Positions 58,181-64,000 of a DNA stretch of 64,000 nt are shown in pieces. The translations under genes and the position numbers were made by a program. Origin of the DNA: DATJPW01 sp963752855 (lineage in GTDB: Bacteria; Desulfobacterota; Desulfomonilia; Desulfomonilales; Desulfomonilaceae); assembly GCA_963752855.1 (NCBI GenBank), contig CAVVZX010000041.1, positions 114,155-178,154 of the forward strand, written 5' to 3'. Numbering within the stretch: position 1 is the first letter of the stretch; the number at the start of each line of letters is the position of its first letter. Under the pieces are notes generated by a model. That model made no database searches. It was not told the origin of the DNA and saw only the letters and a program-made list of their open reading frames with translations.

Positions 58181-59446
58181 ATGAAAATCAATGCCGAAAG
58201 GATTACTCCATTCTTCATAATTACCGTTGTGGTCATCGGGCTAATCGCCGTCTCCGCCAGGGCGCAAGATGTAGTCAAGATCGGCGTCATATACTCATTG
58301 ACCGGACCGGCCGCCAGCGTTGCCAAGGCGCAGAAAAACGCTACGGAGCTGGCAATAAAAGACGTCAACCAGGCCGGAGGCGTAAAGATTGGCGGTAAAA
58401 ACGTGAAACTTGAGGCCGGATTCGGAGACGACCAGTCCAAGTCGGAGACGGCCACCGCATTATTCGAGGACATGGTAACGAAGGGGAGGGTGACCGCAGT
58501 GCTGGGTGGAACGTTGGCCCACATCCCTTTAGCCCTGAACACTGCCGTGAAGAAAAACCCAGCCCTATACATTTCAACGTGCGCTACGCCAGACTCACTA
58601 TATCAGCAAGGAGTCAGAGCTCCAACCTCGCTCGCAATTCTGGGAGGAGCCTCTGATATTGGTCGTACGGGTGCGGCCTATTTGGCCGAGAAGATGAAAC
58701 CTAGGAAAGTGGCTTGTTTCATACCCGCTTACGCATTCGGGATGGCCGTGGCATCCGGATTCGAATCCGTGATTAAGAAATATCCCGAGATCAATTATAA
58801 AATCTTCTGGCACCCTCTAGGAAGTTCCAACATAAAGCGAGATCTGGAGGCCGTGCGCGACTTCAAACCTGAGGTGGTCGCTATCGCATCATTTGGACAA
58901 GATGCTTCCAACGCTCTGAACGCAGCTTTCAAAATGGGGTTAGGGAAACAGGCGAAGCTTTTCCATTTGTGGTTCCTGGACTCATTTGCGCTTGCGACTG
59001 AGCCTGATGCGATGAAGGGTGTGTGGGCTCAAATGTTTTGGTATCACGACATGACGGGATTCAACGACGAGGCCGTTGTCAAAGCCTCCAATGAGTTCGT
59101 CGCCAACTACGCCAAGGCGTACGGCGAGCCCCCCGACCCGTTTTGCGTACCCGCATATTATGCGGTCAAAGAGATTGTGCGAGCTATGGAATTGGCCCAA
59201 ACCACGGATCCGGTCAAAATGTACGAAGCCTTGATGGCAAACCCTGTATGGACCGGCGCCAAAGGTGAGGCAAAATGGCGCAAGGACGGCCGCTGCATGT
59301 ACAAATATTTCGATTGGATCGTCGAGGGAAAAGGGCCCGATGAGCGCAAGGCAGGCATATTCGACAGCAAGTATGATTTCGGAAAGATCGTGGACGCGTT
59401 CTCCGGCGAAGCCTTTGCGCCGACCTTACAGGAATTGGGGTATTAA
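58181..59446 (+). CDS. ABC transporter substrate-binding protein (LivK-type), tandem copy 3
   Basis: 421 residues, intact, same architecture as copy 2: signal peptide ending ARAQD, VVKIGVIYSLTGPAASVAKAQ, and the shared C-terminal third (MYEALMANPVWTGAKGEAKW). Ligand-pocket regions differ (ISTCATPDSLY against IAACAPPDSYH; FLDSFALATEPD against WTVNALAAAIRPE), so ligand preference may have diverged. AAAGGAG precedes the ATG. Confidence 0.85.
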   Translation: MKINAERITPFFIITVVVIGLIAVSARAQDVVKIGVIYSLTGPAASVAKAQKNATELAIKDVNQAGGVKIGGKNVKLEAGFGDDQSKSETATALFEDMVTKGRVTAVLGGTLAHIPLALNTAVKKNPALYISTCATPDSLYQQGVRAPTSLAILGGASDIGRTGAAYLAEKMKPRKVACFIPAYAFGMAVASGFESVIKKYPEINYKIFWHPLGSSNIKRDLEAVRDFKPEVVAIASFGQDASNALNAAFKMGLGKQAKLFHLWFLDSFALATEPDAMKGVWAQMFWYHDMTGFNDEAVVKASNEFVANYAKAYGEPPDPFCVPAYYAVKEIVRAMELAQTTDPVKMYEALMANPVWTGAKGEAKWRKDGRCMYKYFDWIVEGKGPDERKAGIFDSKYDFGKIVDAFSGEAFAPTLQELGY

Positions 59447-59540
59447 AACATAAGCGGTCTGGGGCTAACATCCGAAATCGTCTCAAAATGAAGGGAGATC
59501 GTCATAGTTATCCACAGCGGAGGCGGCTTGACAGGCTAAG

Positions 59541-59647
59541 TGAAGCGACGAAGCAATCTTGTAGGGGCGCATGCATGGCCATGCGCCCTTCCTGGATTCC
59601 CTTCTTCAAGGGAATGACGGGAGATTGCTTCGCTCCGGTCGCAATTA
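59541..59647. repeat. Degenerate MITE-like palindrome with a nested hairpin
   Basis: GCGACGAAGCAATCT and AGATTGCTTCGC bound an ~100-base segment related to the repeat at 12135-12214. Inside it is a second hairpin, GGGCGCATG/CATGCGCCC, and a GGATTCCC/AAGGGAAT-type pair. It lies ~95 bases after the third binding-protein gene and could serve as its 3' end. The other parts of 59447-59956 show only the promoter below. Confidence 0.5.
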
Positions 59648-59711
59648 CATTGCAGAGCATGGACACGTTCCCCCGTGTAACTGAGCGCTTACCGTCGACC
59701 CTTAAAATCCC

Positions 59712-59740
59712 TTGACAACTAAAGATCCGTGACATAGGCT
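59712..59740 (+). promoter_or_regulatory. Candidate sigma-70 promoter for the RNA-binding protein gene
   Basis: A perfect -35 box TTGACA at 59712-59717, then a 17-base spacer and TAGGCT (59735-59740) as a weak -10. The resulting ~210-base untranslated leader would be long, as is common for cold-shock-type RNA-binding protein genes. Assigned by eye. Confidence 0.35.
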
Positions 59741-59956
59741 AATATATGAACCTTAACTTGTGTTTCTCCAGTCGACCTGTTTTCAGGACAACCGGCGTTA
59801 TGCAAGGCTTAAGATGTTAGGACATAGGCGCCCTGAGCCGAGGATTATCCCACCGTAAGGCCGGTCGATTCATCCACGCTACCAAGAGCCCGTGTTCGGA
59901 ACCTCAAACGCACTCCCACAAATCGTGTCTGTGCTTTTCCCAAGGAGTTAGAAGAA

Positions 59957-60268
59957 ATGAGTATCAAAATTTATGTGGGGAACCTGTCTTTTAATACCAA
60001 CGAGGATGAACTCAAGGGTCTCTTTGAAGGTTACGGAGCAGTGGAATCCGCCAAAATCATCACCGACCAGTTCACGGGCCGATCCCGAGGGTTCGGATTC
60101 ATTGAAATGGAAAACCGTGAGGAAGGCCTTCGCGCAATCGAGGAATTGGATTCCAAAGATCTCGGAGGCCGCGCGCTGAAGGTTAATGAAGCCCGCCCCA
60201 AGACCAATGACAGAGGTGGGCGTCGAGATAGTCGAGACGGCGGCGGCGGCGGACGATCACGCTGGTAG
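59957..60268 (+). CDS. Glycine-rich RRM RNA-binding protein
   Basis: 103 residues. One RNA recognition motif: RNP-2 is IYVGNLSF near the start, and RNP-1 is RSRGFGFIEM at ~residue 45. It ends in a short Arg/Gly-rich tail (GGGGGRSRW). This class binds single-stranded RNA and is often cold-induced. AAGGAG lies upstream. A strong terminator follows, so the gene is monocistronic. Confidence 0.9.
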   Translation: MSIKIYVGNLSFNTNEDELKGLFEGYGAVESAKIITDQFTGRSRGFGFIEMENREEGLRAIEELDSKDLGGRALKVNEARPKTNDRGGRRDSRDGGGGGRSRW

Positions 60269-60315
60269 CGTCAACCTGGTAAGGTAATTATCGGTTCACG
60301 GTGACATCATGAAAC

Positions 60316-60360
60316 ACAGGCAAGGGTCCCCATTTCGTGGGCTCTTGCCTGTCGAGTTTT
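60316..60360 (+). terminator. Rho-independent terminator after the RRM gene
   Basis: ACAGGCAAG pairs with CTTGCCTGT, with an inner CCC/GGG pair, and CGAGTTTT follows. About 50 bases beyond the stop. Confidence 0.8.
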
Positions 60361-60387
60361 CGGAAGAATTTCCGAAAGGAGTAATGG

Positions 60388-61842
60388 TTGGGCTCAGTTT
60401 ACAAGCACGCCTTATGTCTCCACCCATACTACCGTGACAGCCACTCAGGTTCGCTCGGAATAGCCGTCTTCCCACCCATAGGGCTCGAATACATAGCAGC
60501 GGCGCTTCAGCCTCACGTAGAGCGGGTCACCTTAGTCGATCTGCGCCTTCCCGGCCCCATGCGGACGCTTCGAAGATTGAAAAAATTTATCAATGATGAA
60601 GTGGATCTATTATGTATTAGTATCAATTGGGAATATCAGTTCGATGAAGTGCTGGAGCTTGTAAACTCTCTCCCTCACGACGTTCTCACGGTCGTAGGCG
60701 GAAAACAGGCCACCGACGACCTGGAGACAGTCTTCGAGAGTTGCCCTGGGGTCGATATTGTGGTCCGAGGCGAGGGGGAGGAGACGATTACTGAGATCGC
60801 CACTGGAACGGAGCCAAAAAATATTCCGGGTCTGTCTTATCGCAACGGCTCAGGCATTATCCACAATCCTAAGCGGCCTCTCGGGAAATTAGACAATTAC
60901 ACCTTTCCTGACCGCACTTTACGGAGCCAGAAGTATCACTTCAATATCGGGGGCTTTGCTCTACGTGGAGAGGAATTTGATATCATCCTCACTTCTCGGG
61001 GCTGTCCTCACAATTGCAAGTTTTGCACTTTCACGGTAACCGAGGGCGGGCAGAGAAGGACGTATTCTCCACGTTCGATTGATTCAGTGATGGAAGAGCT
61101 GCGGGCGATGTCCGCGGGAATTGTCTTGATAGCTGATGAGGACTTTTTTGTAAATCCGGCTAGGGCCAAGAAGATCTGCGACACACTTGTAGCTGAAGGG
61201 ATCAATAAGCGATTTGTCGTCCAGTCCAGAATCGAGATATTCAACCATCCCGAAGTACTGGAATCAGCCGCAAAGGCGGGTGTCAAGTTGTTTCTCCTGG
61301 GAATTGAATCACCTACCGATAGGATCTTGGATCAGCTTAATAAAGGCTTCGATACGGCAACCGTCAGGAAAGCGTTCGAGTCTTCACGCAATTATCCGTT
61401 TTACTATCACGGCTATTTCATCTACGGGAACGTAACGGAGACTGAAGAGGAAATGATGCGGATTCCGGTCTTCGCCCGAGAGCTGAATCTGCATTCCATA
61501 ACGTATCAGAAATTACGCATTGAGAAATATTCACCGTTGAAGGAATTGGTCGAGACTACACCGGGTTACTATATCGGTGACGACCGGATCGTGTACCGCG
61601 AGGGCGTGGGACGGCCGGGACTCAAACGTATCAGTTCTCAGATCACCAGAAATTTCTACACTCCATGGCAAGTGCTCAAGATTGCTGGGAAAGTTTTTAG
61701 TATAAGACTCTTTATGCCCCGTAGCATGGTCCCGTTGGTGTTGGGGCTCCCTCTAGTGCTGGGTCACACCATCGGCCGCAAGGTGAACAAGAAATTGAGT
61801 CGATTCCCGCTATGGCGCCGTCTGACCCAAAATTACCTGTAG
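60388..61842 (+). CDS. B12-binding-domain radical SAM enzyme
   Basis: 484 residues. An N-terminal cobalamin-binding-like Rossmann domain (GIAVFPPIGLEYIAAAL; VVGGKQATDDLETVF; DIVVRGEGEETI) precedes a radical SAM barrel with the cluster motif RGCPHNCKFC. A C-terminal hydrophobic stretch (MVPLVLGLPLVLGHTIG) may touch the membrane. The TTG at 60388 has GAAAGGAG upstream at good spacing; an ATG four bases earlier is out of frame. The family includes methylases and rearranging enzymes for lipids, hopanoids and magnesium-porphyrins; the substrate here is not evident. Confidence 0.75.
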   Translation: MGSVYKHALCLHPYYRDSHSGSLGIAVFPPIGLEYIAAALQPHVERVTLVDLRLPGPMRTLRRLKKFINDEVDLLCISINWEYQFDEVLELVNSLPHDVLTVVGGKQATDDLETVFESCPGVDIVVRGEGEETITEIATGTEPKNIPGLSYRNGSGIIHNPKRPLGKLDNYTFPDRTLRSQKYHFNIGGFALRGEEFDIILTSRGCPHNCKFCTFTVTEGGQRRTYSPRSIDSVMEELRAMSAGIVLIADEDFFVNPARAKKICDTLVAEGINKRFVVQSRIEIFNHPEVLESAAKAGVKLFLLGIESPTDRILDQLNKGFDTATVRKAFESSRNYPFYYHGYFIYGNVTETEEEMMRIPVFARELNLHSITYQKLRIEKYSPLKELVETTPGYYIGDDRIVYREGVGRPGLKRISSQITRNFYTPWQVLKIAGKVFSIRLFMPRSMVPLVLGLPLVLGHTIGRKVNKKLSRFPLWRRLTQNYL

Positions 61843-61908
61843 CCGCTTGTTGCCTTTCCCGGAAAGAAGACATTCATCCGCTCCACATTAAAGGCTTTCT
61901 TGGCCAAT

Positions 61909-64000
61909 TCAATCACCCGTTTCCATCCCGAACTTCTTTAAGTAACGATATAGTGAGTCCCTGGCAATACCAAGGGTTCGGGCAGTCTTTTTCTTGTTTC
62001 CGCCGGAAAGCCTGAGCGCTTCCGCCAGCAGTGACTTTGTGAGTTCATCGGTCACATCTTGGAGCGTGCCGCCGAACGGGAACGAGGTCGTAAATGACCA
62101 CCCCTGATTTGGAACGTTCTTATCCATGCGCAGTTGAAGACCGGCAAGGTCTATGGCCCCATCTTTTGAGAGTATCGCGGCTCTTTCCAAAACGTTACGC
62201 AGTTCCCTCACGTTGCCGGGCCAATCATAGTTTTTGAGAAGTTCTATTGCTGCCGCATCAATGCTGGGAGGAGCGGCAAACCGCAATTCTGCGTGAAGTT
62301 GCGACAGAATTTCTCTGGTCAGTATAGGGAGATCCTCACGCCTTTCCCGTAAAGGGGGGACCGTTATGGTCATAACATTGATGCGGTAGAAAAGGTCATT
62401 TCTGAAACGCCCGGCTTCAACTTCCTTTTGCAGGTCGCGGTTGGTGGCCGCAATGAGCCTGGCATTCACAGAGATTTCTTTTTCCCCGCCAACGCGGGTA
62501 AATTTCTTTGTATCAAGAAAGGTAAGCAGTTTCGCCTGCAAAGGGAGTGAAAGCTCTCCAATTTCATTGAGCAACAATGTTCCACCTTCCGCCAGTTCCA
62601 AGAGTCCTCTCTTACGGCCTTGGGCCCCGGTGAAAGATCCTTTTTCGTGACCGAATAATTCGGATTCGGCTAGCTGCGAGGATATGGCAGCGCAATTTAC
62701 AGAAAAATACGGCCCGCCGGCCCGTTTGGAATGATTATGAATGTACCCGGCCAGGTAATCCTTGCCGCTACCGCTCTCACCCAGCAACAAAATAGTAGAG
62801 TCCTTTTGAGCCGCGGCATGGGCCAGCGCCAGCGTGGACCTCATGGCCTCGGATGGATATGCGACATCCGATTCCGAGGCGGAGAATTCTATTCTCCGGC
62901 GTTCGGTAATATCACGAGAAACAGTGAAAATGCCTACAATGTCCCCTGCATCGTCTCGAAGTGGACTTCTTGTCTCGAGAAATGTCATGGGCGCCCATTG
63001 ACTTTTCTTGTGTGTTCCTCCTCGATGGTTTCGCCTTGTAGCACTCGGGTGTCTGATTCTCGAACGAACGCTGCGTCCTCCTCACCGAAAAGATCCTCGA
63101 ACTTCATTCCAACAATTTTGAAGGCAGGGATGCCGAACAGTTCTACTGCAGGGTTTACAGAGTACACCTGAACGATCGATCTTGGAGAAAAATGTAGTCC
63201 TGCGCTCCCTCAAAGATTGCCCTGAAGCGCCGCTCACTTTCGCGACGGGCCAGATCCAGCTTTTTTTGGCTCCGCGCATTCTCAATGTGCTGATCCCATA
63301 GCTCAGGTCATCGGCTAATTGACTCAGCAACTTCACCTCCTCATCGTCAAAAGCCTCCGGCTCCATAGAATACATTGTGAGTGCCCCAAAGATACCGTTA
63401 TGATCGATGAGTGGTAATGCAATAGACGAAGCATAGCCGCGCTTCAGGGCCTCCGAGCGCCAGGGACCGGACTCTACGTTGGACCAACTTTTTCTGTTGA
63501 TCTTAACGATTCCTGTCCGAATAGCGGTTCCCGTCGGACCTCGGCTGGTCTCGTCGTCGGACCATGTGATTTTCACAGCTTGGAGATATCCATCTTCAAA
63601 TCCGGCAATCGCTGCCGGCTGCACGGTCTTGGCCTTTCGTCGAGGGCAAATCCAATCCAGGCCATGCGGTATCCACCATGATCCACCAGGATTCGGCATA
63701 TCTCGTTGATGAACTCCTGCTCTTTGGTTTCCGTACCAGCAGTTGATTGCATTCACTTAGGACTCGAAGCGCCCTGTTTGACTTTCGTGAAGATTCGTTC
63801 GCCTGTTTACACGTGAAAAGAAGCTGATGTCGTTGGATTGCATAGTGAAGCGCCCGAAGGACGAGTTGTGCGTCCCATTTGTCCTTAATCAGATAATCCT
63901 GCGCCCCATTCTTCACAGTCTCAATCGCCAAGGATTCGTCGTCCAAGCCCGATAACACTACGATGGGAAGTTCCGGGGCCGATTTCTGAACTTCGAGGAA
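61909..64000 (-). CDS. Sigma-54-dependent activator with REC, GAF and PAS domains, partial, frame-broken
   Basis: Reading right to left from the window edge: the end of a receiver domain (VLSGLDDESLAIETVKNGAQDYLIKD), a GAF domain (AGFEDGYLQAVKITWSD, RGPTGTAIRTG), a PAS domain (VNPAVELFGIPAFKIVG), then an intact AAA+ core with Walker A GESGSGKD, contact loop GSFTGA, Walker B GGTLLLNEIG and DWPGNVRELRNVLER. A Fis-type helix-turn-helix follows (KKKTARTLGIARDSLYRYLKKFG). Frame changes lie near 62990, 63200 and 63640-63720. The start is outside the window. Its targets are unknown; no sigma-54 promoter was seen right beside it. Confidence 0.8.

Noticed and set aside
1..64000. tRNA, rRNA, CRISPR arrays and prophage genes
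   Set aside because: I looked for T-loop-like GTTCRANNC contexts, regularly spaced repeats and integrase/capsid motifs and found none that held up; no computational scan was possible.

Overview
The window looks like chromosome from an anaerobic, sulfate-reducer-type Deltaproteobacterium (Desulfobacterota; something near Desulfomonile or Syntrophobacter is my guess from gene content, not from any marker gene). The pointers are a ferredoxin-type 2-oxoacid oxidoreductase operon, an orphan Na+-translocating decarboxylase beta subunit, GlcDEF-type dehydrogenases, a Ni-pincer lactate racemase, sigma-54 activators and a Frz-like chemosensory cluster with MglA GTPases. No rRNA, tRNA, CRISPR array or complete insertion sequence was seen.

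Layout. 0-5.8 kb: an incomplete NTF2-like protein, a PAS histidine kinase, small unknown proteins (one with a decayed second copy), and a tartronate-semialdehyde-reductase-type enzyme on the minus strand. 5.9-14.7 kb: a GntR regulator followed by a tightly overlapping 2-oxoacid:acceptor oxidoreductase operon (gamma, a GltD-ferredoxin fusion, alpha, beta), a three-gene TRAP transporter and a MaoC-type hydratase. This reads as uptake plus oxidative decarboxylation of an organic acid. 14.8-20.8 kb: a broken nitroreductase, a sigma-54 activator, paired palindromes and a -24/-12 promoter in front of an OadB-like decarboxylase beta subunit and a small secreted/membrane partner. 20.8-36.7 kb: an IclR regulator, glyoxylate-carboligase-like enzyme, Fe-dependent alcohol dehydrogenase, an inserted G+C-rich NRAMP-like transporter, GlcD/GlcE/GlcF, thiamine-binding protein, LarA, glycerate kinase and an Old-Yellow-Enzyme homologue. 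Together these form a plausible glycolate/lactate to glyoxylate to glycerate route.

37.1-55.4 kb is a large signalling cluster: CheW, two roadblock/LC7 proteins, two MglA-family GTPases, CheR-TPR, a second CheW, CheA-REC, CheB, REC-PAS, two DUF4388 (PATAN) proteins, a phosphorelay-dead hybrid kinase and two MCPs (one decayed). 55.4-59.4 kb holds three tandem substrate-binding proteins, the first a pseudogene. 59.9-64 kb: an RRM RNA-binding protein, a B12-binding radical SAM enzyme, and a second sigma-54 activator running off the right edge.

Many otherwise well-conserved genes carry one or more single-base frame changes. Some (MCP at 51.3 kb, SBP at 55.4 kb, nitroreductase pieces) look truly decayed. 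Others look like base-calling errors in a draft assembly. I give the full gene span in such cases and say where the frame changes. All function assignments come from reading motifs; no database search was run.
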